DNA of 64,000 nt from Gaiellasilicea sp963794385 (GTDB taxonomy: Bacteria > Actinomycetota > Thermoleophilia > Gaiellales > Gaiellaceae), in assembly GCA_963794385.1 (NCBI GenBank), contig CAWCDT010000019.1, positions 17,609-81,608 of the forward strand, read 5' to 3'. This document shows positions 41,782-50,732 of the stretch, piece by piece (the stretch's first letter is position 1; every line of letters starts with the position of its first letter). The notes beneath the pieces are model-generated. The model was not told where the DNA came from, did not search any database, and worked only from the letters and a program-made list of their open reading frames with translations. The position numbers were made by a program, and so were the translations under genes.

Positions 41782-43070
41782 CCGTCACCGATCTCCTCCA
41801 GAAGCTGATCCGCTTCGACACGACGAATCCGCCCGGAAACGAGCGCGCGTGCATCGAGTTCGTCCAGACGCTGCTCGAGGAAGCCGGCTGCGAGACGAAG
41901 CTCTACGCGAAGGACCCCGCGCGGCCGAACCTCGTCTCGCGACTCACGGGCGGCAACGCGCCGCCGCTTCTCCTTCAGGGACACGTCGACGTCGTCACGA
42001 CCGCGGGACAGCCGTGGTCACGCCCGCCTTTCTCGGGCACGCTCGTGGATGGGTACGTGTGGGGACGCGGAGCGCTCGACATGAAGGGCGGCGTCGCGAT
42101 GCTCGTGAGCGCGTTCCTGCGCGCACAGCGGGAAGGCGTGCGACTCCCGGGTGACGTCGTGCTGGTCGTCCTCGCCGACGAGGAGCACGGCGGCGAGCTC
42201 GGTGCGCGCTTCCTCGTCGAGGAGCATCCGGAGCTCTTCACCGGGGTGCGCTACGCGCTCGGCGAGTTCGGCGGGTTCAGCCTCGCGATCGCGGACAAGC
42301 GCTTCTACCCGATCCAGGTCGCCGAGAAGCAGATCTGCTGGCTCAGGGCGACGGTACGCGGCCCCGGCGGTCACGGAGCACTCGCACACCGCGGCGGCAC
42401 GGTCGCGCGGCTCGGCCGCCTGCTGCGCGACCTCGACCGGAAGCGCCTGCCCGTACACGTGACACCGGTCGCACGCGCCTTCGTCGAGCAGGTCGCGGCC
42501 GAGCTGCCACGCAAGGAGGCGACGGTACTGCGCTCGCTCCTGAAGCCGCGATTCACCGACGCCGCGCTGCGGCTGCTCGGGGATCGCGCCGTCACGCTCG
42601 AGCCGATGCTGCGGAACACCGTCAACGCGACGATCGTTCGCGCCGGCGAGAAGATCAACGTCGTTCCGAGCGAGATCGAGGTCGAGCTGGACGGCCGGGC
42701 GCTACCTGGCTTCGGCCCCGAGGAGTTGATCGCGGAAGTGCAGGCGATCGTCGGCGAGGACATCGAGCTCGAGCTCGTTCGCCACGACCCCGGGCCGCCG
42801 GAGGCGGACTTCGGGCTCTTCGAGACGCTCGCCGGCGTGATCCGCGAGCTCGACCCGGAGGGGATCCCGGTGCCGCTGTTGCAGATCGGCGTCACCGACG
42901 GCCGCTTCTTCGCGCAGGCCGGGGTGCAGACCTACGGCTTCGTGCCGCTGCGGCTGCCCGAGGACTTCACCTTCACGCAGTTCATCCACGCGGCCGACGA
43001 GCGCGTGCCGGTCGAGGCGCTCGAGTTCGGCGCCGAGGCTGTCTGGCGCGCGATCCAGCGATTCCACTGA
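41775..43070 (+). CDS. M20-family metallopeptidase/deacylase
   Basis: 431 residues from GTG 41775. Dinuclear zinc motifs are LLLQGHVDVVTTAG (His), VWGRGALDMKGGVAMLVSAF (Asp), VLADEEHGGELGARFL (Glu-Glu) and the dimerisation domain opening RGPGGHGALAHRGGTVA. The family hydrolyses dipeptides, N-acyl amino acids or succinyl-diaminopimelate; the closest pattern is ArgE/DapE-like M20A. It is in the middle of a coupled chain (OsmC, PLP enzyme, M20, epimerase). Confidence 0.9.
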   Translation: MLTVTDLLQKLIRFDTTNPPGNERACIEFVQTLLEEAGCETKLYAKDPARPNLVSRLTGGNAPPLLLQGHVDVVTTAGQPWSRPPFSGTLVDGYVWGRGALDMKGGVAMLVSAFLRAQREGVRLPGDVVLVVLADEEHGGELGARFLVEEHPELFTGVRYALGEFGGFSLAIADKRFYPIQVAEKQICWLRATVRGPGGHGALAHRGGTVARLGRLLRDLDRKRLPVHVTPVARAFVEQVAAELPRKEATVLRSLLKPRFTDAALRLLGDRAVTLEPMLRNTVNATIVRAGEKINVVPSEIEVELDGRALPGFGPEELIAEVQAIVGEDIELELVRHDPGPPEADFGLFETLAGVIRELDPEGIPVPLLQIGVTDGRFFAQAGVQTYGFVPLRLPEDFTFTQFIHAADERVPVEALEFGAEAVWRAIQRFH

Positions 43071-44014
43071 GAATCCTCGTCCTCGGGGGGACGAGCTTCC
43101 TGGGCCGCGCGGTCGTGGAGGAAGCACTCGCACGCGGCCACGAGCTGACGTTGTTCAACCGCGGGGAGACGAATCCAGGGCTGTTTCCTGAGGCCGAGCA
43201 GCTGCGAGGGGACCGAATCGGTGACCTCGCAGCGCTCGCGGGTCGTGCGTGGGACGCCGTGATCGACCCGTCGGGGTTCGTGCCGGCGGTTGTGCGGCGC
43301 TCGGCCGAGCTGCTGCGCGAATCCGGCCGCTACGTGTTCGTCTCGAGCGTCTCGGTCTACGCCGACTTCTCGACCGGCCCGTCCGAGTCGAGCCCGCTGG
43401 CCGAGCTCGGCGACATGTCCGCCGACGAGGTCGCGGCGGACTACTCCAACTACGGGCCGCTGAAGGCGCTCTGCGAGGCGGAGGTCGACGCCGTCTTCGG
43501 GGAGCGCACGCTGATCGTGCGCCCGGGGCTGATCGTCGGTCCGCACGACCCGACCGGCCGCTTCACCTACTGGGCGCAGCGGCTCGCTCATGGCGGCGAG
43601 GTGCTCGCGCCCGGCCCGCCGGAGCGAGAGGTGCAGTTCGTCGACGTGCGCGACCTCGCCGCCTGGATCGTCGGCGCCGTCGAAGGCGGACTCTCCGGCC
43701 GCTACAACGCGACCGGTGACGGCGTCGCCTGGGGCGAGCTGCTCGCCGGGGCCGAGGTGACGTGGGTGTCGGACGAGTTCCTGAGAGAGCAGGAGGTCGG
43801 CGAGTGGATGGAGCTGCCGCTCTGGCTCGCCGATTCTGACTGGGTGGGGATGCACTCGACCGACGTGAGCCGAGCCCTCGCGGCCGGGCTCCGCTTCCGA
43901 CCGCTCGCGGAGACGCTCGCGGGCGCGGCGACCGCCCCGGCCGTCGAGGGCGTCGGCCTCACGCCCGAGCGCGAGGCCGAGCTCCTCGCCGGTTGGCGCG
44001 CCACGCAGCGCTAG
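43067..44014 (+). CDS. NAD-dependent epimerase/reductase-like protein (CTG start)
   Basis: About 315 residues of extended-SDR type. The Rossmann motif RILVLGGTSFLGRAVVEEAL begins immediately after CTG 43067, which overlaps the M20 stop (CTGA). No ATG, GTG or TTG precedes the glycine-rich loop, so CTG appears to be the start, or a base error hides GTGA/ATGA. Further landmarks are YVFVSSVSVYADFSTG, DYSNYGPLKALCEAEV (YxxxK) and IVGPHDPTGRFTYWAQRL. It resembles isoflavone-reductase-like or CSP41-like epimerases. It converges on the SIS gene by 4 bp. Confidence 0.85.
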   Translation: MRILVLGGTSFLGRAVVEEALARGHELTLFNRGETNPGLFPEAEQLRGDRIGDLAALAGRAWDAVIDPSGFVPAVVRRSAELLRESGRYVFVSSVSVYADFSTGPSESSPLAELGDMSADEVAADYSNYGPLKALCEAEVDAVFGERTLIVRPGLIVGPHDPTGRFTYWAQRLAHGGEVLAPGPPEREVQFVDVRDLAAWIVGAVEGGLSGRYNATGDGVAWGELLAGAEVTWVSDEFLREQEVGEWMELPLWLADSDWVGMHSTDVSRALAAGLRFRPLAETLAGAATAPAVEGVGLTPEREAELLAGWRATQR

Positions 44015-44877
44015 CCGTAGGCGTCGCGGGCCCGCTGCCAGCGCGGATCGTCGCGGCGGATCCGGTCCGGGTCGGTGCCGCGCGCGTCGGCCAGGTCGAG
44101 CGTCAGGAGCTGGAAGGGGACGATGTCGACCACCGGGTGACGCGTCGGCACGAGGGTGACGTCGCAGCCGAGCTCCCGCAGCGCGGCCGCTGTCTCGGCC
44201 GCCCGCGCGGCGGCGCGGCCCTCGCCCTCGAGCACGAAGCAACGGACGTTCTCGTCGATCGCGGCGAGGTGCCCGTGGAGGAGCTCCTCCAACGGGTGCG
44301 CCTCGGCCGCCACGAAGACGCCCTCGCGCAGCTTCAGCACGGCCTCCTGGGCGGTCGGCCAATCGCGACCGGCGCCCGTGACCAGGAAGCGCTCGTGGTC
44401 CGAGACGGGTAGCCGCTCCCCGGCGAGCACACCAGCCACGGCGTCCGCGAGCCACGCGACGTCCTCGCCGCGCAGCGCCGCGAGCGCCGCGACGGCGCAC
44501 GTGTACGAGGCCGTGTGGCAGTAGCTCTCGTCGAGCGCCGGCGTCGCGACGACGACCTCGTCGCAGAGCTCGCCGAGGGGACTGTCGGGCTTCCCGGTGA
44601 CGAGCCACTTCGGCCCGGAGAACGCACGTGCCGCCTCCAGCGTCATCGCGGTGCCGCCCTCGTGGCTGGCGAGGACGAGCACGTCCGCCTCCGGCGGGTC
44701 GAGCAGGAACTCGAGCGCGTCGACCCCGTTCCCGGTCGTCTGGGCCGCGTGGAAGGACGTGCCGCAGCCGACCGCGACGACGCGGCCGTCCGGCAGCCGC
44801 CGGTCCGCCGGCACCTGCGCGAGCCACTCCGGCTGCGCCGCGATCGCCGCCCGCGTCTTCTCTCCCGCCACGACCAC
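44011..44877 (-). CDS. SIS-domain protein (sugar isomerase-like)
   Basis: About 288 residues with two SIS domains. Landmarks are VVAVGCGTSFHAAQTTGNG, LVLASHEGGTAMTLEAARAF and HPLEELLHGHLAAIDENVR. It resembles the isomerase half of GlmS or AgaS-like enzymes, without the glutaminase domain, so is a phosphosugar-binding protein or isomerase. The start is GTG 44877 or GTG 44871; the latter has AGAGG 6 nt upstream. It is divergent from the M16 gene with only 9-15 bp between, so the promoters must overlap. Confidence 0.85.
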   Translation of the reverse strand: MVVAGEKTRAAIAAQPEWLAQVPADRRLPDGRVVAVGCGTSFHAAQTTGNGVDALEFLLDPPEADVLVLASHEGGTAMTLEAARAFSGPKWLVTGKPDSPLGELCDEVVVATPALDESYCHTASYTCAVAALAALRGEDVAWLADAVAGVLAGERLPVSDHERFLVTGAGRDWPTAQEAVLKLREGVFVAAEAHPLEELLHGHLAAIDENVRCFVLEGEGRAAARAAETAAALRELGCDVTLVPTRHPVVDIVPFQLLTLDLADARGTDPDRIRRDDPRWQRARDAYG

Positions 44878-44886
44878 CTCTATAGC

Positions 44887-46155
44887 ATGGCCGCCGTGGG
44901 GGTCTTCGAGCGCTCCGAGTTGCGAAACGGCCTGCGCGTCCTGACGGCGCCGATGCCGCAGGCGAAGTCGGTCTCGTGCTTCGTCATGCTGGCCGCTGGC
45001 TCGCGCTACGAGACCGCCGAGACGAATGGAATCGCGCACTTCGCCGAGCACATGTTCTTCAAGGGGACGGAGCGGCGACCGACGGCCCGCGACATCGCCG
45101 GCGAGGTCGACGCGATCGGCGGCGAGTTCAACGCGTTCACAGGCAAGGAGTACACGGGCTACTACATCCGCTGCGCCGCGGAGACGCGCGACACGGCGCT
45201 CGACGTCCTCGTCGACATGCTCCGTCACTCCAAGTTCGATCCCGAGGAGATCGAGCGCGAGAAGGGCGTGATCGTCGAGGAGATGAACATGTACTACGAC
45301 ACGCCGCGCGACTTCATCGGGGGCGTCTACGAGTCGCTCCTCTACGGCGACCAGCCGCTCGGCTGGGACATCATCGGGCGCAAGGAGACCGTCCGCGGCG
45401 CGACGCGCGAGACATTCACCGACTACCTCGGAGAGTGGTACTGGCCGGAGCGGATGGTCATCGGCGTCGGCGGGCTGATCGGCGACGGGCTCCACGAGCG
45501 GCTCGAGGAGTTGCTCGGCGACCTCGAGCCGCGTGAGACGGGATCGCCCGCCCCCGTCGCGCCGAGCTCGAACGGCGCGCGTGTGAAGGTGCACACGAAG
45601 ACCTCGGACCAGGCGCATATCGTGCTCGGGGTCCGGAGCCGGCCGCTCGTAGATCCCGACCGGTACGTGCTTCAGCTGCTCGCGACGGTGCTGGGCGGCG
45701 GGATGTCGTCCCGTCTCTTCACCGAGGTGCGCGAGCGGCGGGGGCTCGCGTACTACGTCTTCGGAACGAACCACGCCTACACCGACGCCGGCTCCCTCTA
45801 CTCGCAGTCCGGCGTCGACATCAACCGGATCGACGAGGCGGTGACGACGATCGTGGAGCAGTTCCGGCTGCTGGCGGAGGAGCCGGTGCCGTCGGACGAG
45901 CTCGAGAAGGCGCGCAACTTCGCCAAGGGCCGCTTCGTGCTCCAGCTCGAGAGCCCGCACGGGACGATCATGTTCGGCCTCCGCCGCGAGGTGCTCGAGG
46001 GGCGCGCGGAGGAGCCGCAGGCGGTGCTCGACGCGCTCGACGCAGTCACGGCCGACGACCTCCAGCGGGTCGCGCGGGAGGTTGTGGACGACGGCCCCTA
46101 TCTCGCCGTGATCGGGCCGTTCGAGGACGCCGAGCGCTTCGAGAAGCTCCTCTAG
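44887..46155 (+). CDS. M16-family zinc metallopeptidase
   Basis: 422 residues. The inverted zinc motif HxxEH is in IAHFAEHMFFKGTERRP, with the distal glutamate in KGVIVEEMNMYYDTPRD, so the active site is complete. The C-terminal half, HIVLGVRSRPLVDPDRYVL then TEVRERRGLAYYVFGTNHAY, carries the R-x-x-x-G-L-x-Y substrate motif. This is the bacterial PqqL/YmxG-like processing peptidase form. ATG 44887 is preferred; an in-frame GTG lies at 44902. Confidence 0.92.
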   Translation: MAAVGVFERSELRNGLRVLTAPMPQAKSVSCFVMLAAGSRYETAETNGIAHFAEHMFFKGTERRPTARDIAGEVDAIGGEFNAFTGKEYTGYYIRCAAETRDTALDVLVDMLRHSKFDPEEIEREKGVIVEEMNMYYDTPRDFIGGVYESLLYGDQPLGWDIIGRKETVRGATRETFTDYLGEWYWPERMVIGVGGLIGDGLHERLEELLGDLEPRETGSPAPVAPSSNGARVKVHTKTSDQAHIVLGVRSRPLVDPDRYVLQLLATVLGGGMSSRLFTEVRERRGLAYYVFGTNHAYTDAGSLYSQSGVDINRIDEAVTTIVEQFRLLAEEPVPSDELEKARNFAKGRFVLQLESPHGTIMFGLRREVLEGRAEEPQAVLDALDAVTADDLQRVAREVVDDGPYLAVIGPFEDAERFEKLL

Positions 46156-46164
46156 AGCCTGACG

Positions 46165-46764
46165 CTAGGAGACGTCAAGCCCGCCGAGCGCGCGGCGCGC
46201 CTCGGCGACCGCTTCCCGCGCGATCTCGATTGCGGCGACGTTTTCGGGATCGCGTTCGCGGACGGCCAGGGCACGCTCGAACGCGTCGAGCGCCTGCTCG
46301 TGCTCGCCGGCGTCGAAGTGCTCCCAGCCGAGGTTGTTCAGCAGCGGGCCGGCCCAGTACGCCGCGGCTTCCGAGCGCTCGGCAAGCTCGAGCCCGCGAG
46401 TCGTCCAGGCGGCGAACCCCTCCCGGTCGGGGGCGGCGAGCGCGCACATGTGGGCGGCGTCGCCGGCGAGCCAGTCCTCGCCCGCCTCGAAAGCCGCGGC
46501 GTACGCAGACTCGAAGAGCGGCAGCGCCGCCTCGTTGTCGCCGCTCGAGCGGCGCAGGCGGCCGCGCTCGAGGTCGACCCGGACGCGCACCCGGGCGTCC
46601 TCCTCGGTCACCTCGTCGAGGAGCCGGTCACCCTCGTCGAAGCGGCCGCGCAGGCCTTCGACCCGCGCGAGCTGCGTCAGCGCCTCAGCGCGCAGCGTGC
46701 GGAAGCGTCTTTCCGTCGCGTCGAGGTCGTCGAAGTCCCAGAGCGGACGCAGCGGGTCGCTCAT
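46165..46764 (-). CDS. TPR-repeat protein
   Basis: 199 residues, helical, with TPR signatures in the second half (LLNNLGWEHFDAGEHEQALD, then AFERALAVRERDPENVAAIE). No catalytic motif. ATG 46764 overlaps the carboxypeptidase stop (ATGA), so it is co-expressed with a peptidoglycan enzyme and could be an assembly or scaffold factor (inference). It converges on the M16 gene. Confidence 0.8.
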   Translation of the reverse strand: MSDPLRPLWDFDDLDATERRFRTLRAEALTQLARVEGLRGRFDEGDRLLDEVTEEDARVRVRVDLERGRLRRSSGDNEAALPLFESAYAAAFEAGEDWLAGDAAHMCALAAPDREGFAAWTTRGLELAERSEAAAYWAGPLLNNLGWEHFDAGEHEQALDAFERALAVRERDPENVAAIEIAREAVAEARRALGGLDVS

Positions 46765-47387
46765 CGCCCCGTCGTCGAGAAGTGCTGGTAGTCGCCGAAG
46801 GACGCCCCCCACTTCCACCCGACCGCGGCGAACGCACGGACGAGCACGCCGCCCTCGACCGCCATGCCCTTGCGGAGGCGCGAGCGGTCGAGGAAGGCCC
46901 GGCCCGCCGGCGGCGACACACGCGCGCCCTGGACATACGGGTTCTCGACCGGGTTGACGTCGATGGCCACGCCGTAGGCGTGCAGCGACCAGCGGCGCGT
47001 GCCGCCGACGAAGCGGCAGTTGAACCCGGACGTGTTGTCCGCGGCCATCGACGCGTCGTCGCTGCCGCCGTATTCCGACACGGGCCGGAGCCGCCGGATC
47101 GGGAAGCGGGCCTGCCAGAGCCGGCGGAAGACCGAGACGACGTCGGCGGCGACTTCTCGCGCGACGACGATCGCCCCTTCCCTCTCGACGCCCCTGAAGT
47201 CCCAGTACGAGACGCGTACCGTGCGGAGCCGCGCGGGCGGAACCGGGCAGCCCGCGCGGTAGGAATGGCGCAGGTCGGCCCAGCGGACGGGCTCGATCTT
47301 CGCCGTGAACAGCTGCGAGGCAGCCGTTTGCTGAGAGCACACAAGGCCGATCGCGGCTGCCACGACGGACACGAGCGCGAACCGCAT
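46761..47387 (-). CDS. Secreted M15-family D,D-carboxypeptidase
   Basis: 208 residues with a signal peptide (MRFALVSVVAAAIGLVCS). The zinc site of the VanY/M15C type is shown by RRWSLHAYGVAIDVNPVENP (His and Asp) and GASFGDYQHFSTTG (second His). It trims the terminal D-alanine of peptidoglycan stem peptides outside the membrane. It is divergent from an L,D-transpeptidase 22 bp away; carboxypeptidases produce the tetrapeptide donors such transpeptidases need, so the pairing makes functional sense. Confidence 0.88.
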   Translation of the reverse strand: MRFALVSVVAAAIGLVCSQQTAASQLFTAKIEPVRWADLRHSYRAGCPVPPARLRTVRVSYWDFRGVEREGAIVVAREVAADVVSVFRRLWQARFPIRRLRPVSEYGGSDDASMAADNTSGFNCRFVGGTRRWSLHAYGVAIDVNPVENPYVQGARVSPPAGRAFLDRSRLRKGMAVEGGVLVRAFAAVGWKWGASFGDYQHFSTTGR

Positions 47388-47409
47388 CGATCCAGCGTAC
47401 CCTGGGGCC

Positions 47410-48078
47410 GTGCTCGCCCTGCCCGTCGTGCTCGCCGCAGTCGCCGCGTGGTGCCCGGCCAATCTTGCGGGCTCGATCGAGACGCCGGCGACCGCGAAGC
47501 AGCTGCTCACGGTCGAGGCGGCTTCGACGCCGGACGACCCACGCGACAGCTGCGAACCTGGCGACGTGTTGACGGGTGCTGGACTCCGGTCGCGGGCCCG
47601 TATCCCGCGCGCGTCGGCAAGAACGGCGTCTCCGCCAACCGCCGCGAGGGCGACGGCACGACGCCCGCGGGCACCTTCCGGATCGGCCGGACGATGTACG
47701 GCAACGAGCCGGATCCCGGCGTGCGCTTCCACTACCGCCGCTTACGCTGCGGGGACTGGTGGGACGAGGACCCGGCGTCGCCGACCTACAACTCGTTCCA
47801 GCATGTCCGCTGCGGGACGACGCCGCCGTTCGGCGTCGTCAGCGAGGGGATGTGGCAGAACCCGCGCGCCTACTCGCACCTCGCTGTGGTCGAGTACAAC
47901 ATGCGGCCTGTCGTCCCCGGCCGGGGCTCCGGCATCTTCCTGCACGAGCAGACGGGCGGCCCGACGATCGGCTGCGTCAGCCTGGGGAAGGCGAGAGCTG
48001 CGGGCCGTTCTCCGCTGGCTGCGCCCCGGCGACGCGCCCATGATCGCGATCGGGACGAGCCGGCAGCTGCGCGGCTAG
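47410..48078 (+). CDS. L,D-transpeptidase-like secreted protein (YkuD; two frameshifts)
   Basis: About 222 residues when read through shifts near 47520 and 47994. The N-terminal signal-like segment is VLALPVVLAAVAAWCPANLA. The shifted body reads RRVDGCWTPVAGPYPARVG, NRREGDGTTPAGTFRIGRTM, and the catalytic motif GSGIFLHEQTGGPTIGCVSL (His, then Cys of the H-x-TxGCVS signature). The end RAVLRWLRPGDAPMIAIG is family-like. It forms 3-3 crosslinks in peptidoglycan. The second shift is an extra A in GCGAGAGCTG. Both shifts leave family motifs intact, so they are probably errors. Confidence 0.85.
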   Translation: MLALPVVLAAVAAWCPANLAGSIETPATAKQLLTVEAASTPDDPRDSCEPGDVLTGAGLRSRARIPRASARTASPPTAARATARRPRAPSGSAGRCTATSRIPACASTTAAYAAGTGGTRTRRRRPTTRSSMSAAGRRRRSASSARGCGRTRAPTRTSLWSSTTCGLSSPAGAPASSCTSRRAARRSAASAWGRRELRAVLRWLRPGDAPMIAIGTSRQLRG

Positions 48079-48112
48079 CGGCGCCGCCTGCGGCACGCTA
48101 CGGTCCGGCCGC

Positions 48113-49628
48113 ATGCCCGAGCGGAAGGAGTTCGCCGAGCTCCAGAAGCGGCTGCGCGCGCTGTGGCCCTCGGTCTCGCTGCGGTCGATCGGCGACGTCG
48201 AGCGGACGATCGTCGATCGTCCACTCGATCAGCATGGACGTCCCCGAGCAGCTGATCCCGGTCTTCCCGGCCTACGAGGAGCGCTTCCTCTGTATCGTGC
48301 TCAGCCTGCTCCGCTCGCCGCGCTCGCGGGTCATCTACGTCACCTCGCAGCCGATTCTGCCCAGGCTCGTCGACTACTACTTCGGGCTCGTTCCCGAGCT
48401 CGACACGCCCCGGGCGCGCAGCCGCTTCTCGGTCGTGTCGCTCGTGGACGGCCGCAACGAGCCCCTGACGCGGAAGCTGCTCGCCCGGCCGGGCGCGATC
48501 GAGCGGATCCGCTCCCTGATCGGACAGCCCGAGCTGGCGATCTTGCTGCCCTTCGCCACCTCGACGGACGAGGTCGAGCTCGCCGTGCGGCTCGGGATCC
48601 CGCTCTACGGCGCCGACCCGGCGCTCGAGCGGTTCGGCACCAAGAGTGGCAGCCGGCGCGTCTTCGACGAGGAGGGCGTGTCCCACGCGCGCGGCTTCGA
48701 CGTCGGCGGCGAGCGCGACGTGCTGAAGGCGCTCGCCGAGCTGCGCTCGTCCAACGCTGCGCTCGCGACCGCCGTCCTCAAGCTCGATCGTGGCGTGAGC
48801 GGGCTCGGCAACGCGCTCGTCGGCGTCGACGCCGCCCTCGACTCGAACACGCTCGGCGGCGCGCTCGAGCTCGAGGACACCGAGGTCGACGAGGGCGACT
48901 ACTTGCGGGCACTCGCCGACCAGGGCGGGATCGTGGAGGAGCTGATCGAGGGCGAGGACCTCCGCAGCCCGAGCGCCCAGCTCCGGATCAGCCCTTCCGG
49001 GCAGGTCGAGATCCTCTCGACACACGACCAGGTGCTCGGCGGCCCGCACGGCCAGACGTACTTCGGCTGCCGCTTTCCTGCGGATCCCGAGTACGCCGCG
49101 CTGATCGCGGCCGACGCCCTGATCGTCGGCCGGCGGCTCGCGCGCGAGGGCGTGATCGGGCGGGCGGGCGTCGACTTCGTCGCCGTCCGGGGCGAGGGCG
49201 GCTGGGAGTCGTACGCGCTCGAGATCAACCTCCGCTGCGGCGGCACGACGCACCCGTTCATGGCGCTCTCGACGCTCACGGACGGGAGCTACGACCCGCT
49301 CGCGGGGGAGTTCCGAAGCCGGCTCGGCGACCTCAAGCACTACGTCGCCACCGATCACCTCGACTCGCCCGCCTACGCGTCGTTGACGCCCGACGACCTG
49401 CTCGACCTCGTCGCCGAGCGCCACCTCGGCTGGGACGCGGAGCGCGAGACCGGCATCGCGCTGCACATGGTCAGCGCGCTCGCCGTCGCGGGCCGGATCG
49501 GGCTGACCGCGATCGGCGACACGCCGCCCGAGGCGAACGCGCTCTACCACGAGCTGAAGCAGGCGCTCGACAGCGTCGCGGGGCGGGCGGCGGGGACGGA
49601 GGCCGCGACGCCCGCGCGAGCCAAGTAA
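48113..49628 (+). CDS. PGM1-related ATP-grasp peptide ligase (one frameshift)
   Basis: About 505 residues. After a one-base insertion near 48215 (expected ERTIV-IVHSISMDVPE), the protein runs uninterrupted. Landmarks are YVTSQPILPRLVDYYFGLVP, the ATP-grasp core LDRGVSGLGNALVGVD, IVEELIEGEDLRSPSAQLRI and YALEINLRCGGTTHPFMAL. The C-terminal segment SALAVAGRIGLTAIGDTPPE matches the PGM1-C domain. PGM1 of Streptomyces ligates amino groups to peptides in pheganomycin synthesis; homologues are widespread without known substrates. It sits among peptidoglycan genes, so an envelope peptide substrate is possible (inference). It converges on the serine hydrolase. Confidence 0.8.
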
Positions 49629-49644
49629 CAGACTGTTACTTGGC
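49620..49644. terminator. 25-bp perfect palindrome spanning both convergent stop codons
   Basis: GCCAAGTAACAG, a single central A, CTGTTACTTGGC. The ligase gene ends in A-K-TAA within the left arm, and the serine-hydrolase gene ends in A-K-TAA within the right arm on the other strand. Each mRNA would therefore carry the same 12-bp hairpin at its stop codon. There is no T run, so it acts, if at all, as a rho-independent-like stem or as 3'-end protection rather than a canonical terminator. Confidence 0.65.
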
Positions 49645-50732
49645 CAGGCCGGCTGCGCGCAGGACGTCGCGGCCGAGCAGCTGCGCCTCGCGGAGCCCGA
49701 CACCGGGCCGGTAGACCTCGACCACGACGATCGTTGCGCCGCCTCCGTGGTAGCACAATCGCCGCCGTCGTCCGCGTGTCGGTGAGCCAGCCGTTCTTCT
49801 CGGCCAGCGGCAGGCTCGCGAAGCCACGGACGCAGCAGGCCGACGTTGTCCGCGACCGGCTGTGAAGAAGCGAGCACGCGGAGAGCCACCATTGCCTGCC
49901 GTCGCGTCAGCCCGAGCAGGCCGAGGACGTGCGCATCGCCGCGCGCGCCGGCGTGGAGCCGGTAGAGAGCACGACCGAGATCGCGCGCGGTGGTCACGCG
50001 CGAGTGCGGCCCAGGCGGCCGGGCCGTCGTCGCCCGGTACGGCCCCGGGTACGTGCTCGACGCCATGCCCAGGCGGCGCAGGCCGTCTGCGACCGCGCCG
50101 TGACCGAGCCTGCCCAGAATGCGGTTCGCGGCCAGGTTCGACGACCAGAAGCCGATCTGCTGGACGTCCCACCACCAGCGGCTGCGCTCCGGGCTGCGGC
50201 GACGCGCGCAGCGCCGCCACGAGCGCACCGAGCTTCACCGTCGAGGCGGCGGGGAAGCGCGTGTCGGCCTCGTGACCCGCGTAGCGGCCGGTGGCGCAGA
50301 TGGTGCACCCAGATCCCGGCGACGCCGTCGACGCGCGCGGCGGCAGCCCGAAGCCTGCGGGCCAGCCCGGGGTCCGGCAGGCGCGGGCCGAAGCCTGCCT
50401 CCGCCTCGGGAAGCGGCGCGAGCGGTCCCGTGCTCCGCGAGCCGGGCTCGCGGTCGAGCTCCTCGGCCCACGCGACGCGGCGCCGGCCCTGCGCGAGCAG
50501 GTCGGCCCGGAGCGAGCGAAGCGCCGGGCGCACTTCGCCGGCCGAGTGCACGGCGTCCAGGAGGTCGCGCCCCGCGTCGTAGCCCGCCTGGGCGCCGTCG
50601 GGCGTCGCCGGGTATGACGCCTCCGCGGCGGCGAGGTAACGCTCCTTCGCGGCGAGCAGCTCGCGGTCGCCGGCGAGCCGCGCCCGCGGGAACGAGCAGC
50701 GCGAGCAGAATCGTGGCCGCGAGCCGGCTCAC
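49636..50732 (-). CDS. Secreted class A beta-lactamase-like serine hydrolase (heavily frameshifted)
   Basis: GTG start at 50732 overlaps the MarR-type stop. The signal peptide is VSRLAATILLALLVPAGA. After several shifts the SxxK motif appears in FPAASTVKLGALVAALRA (about 50215-50270), the SxN motif in WSSNLAANRILGRLGHGAV (about 50110-50150), and a KNGW segment, the equivalent of KTG, near 49780-49800. The C-terminal sequence GATIVVVEVYRPGVGLREA then reaches the stop at 49636. This fits the beta-lactamase2 (PF13354-like) family, which includes penicillin-binding and esterase-like members, so antibiotic hydrolysis cannot be claimed. At least five indels. Confidence 0.7.

Noticed and set aside
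46230..47700. Long plus-strand frame opposite the TPR and carboxypeptidase genes
   Set aside because: R/A/P-rich shadow; the minus strand carries the M15 zinc motifs and signal peptide.
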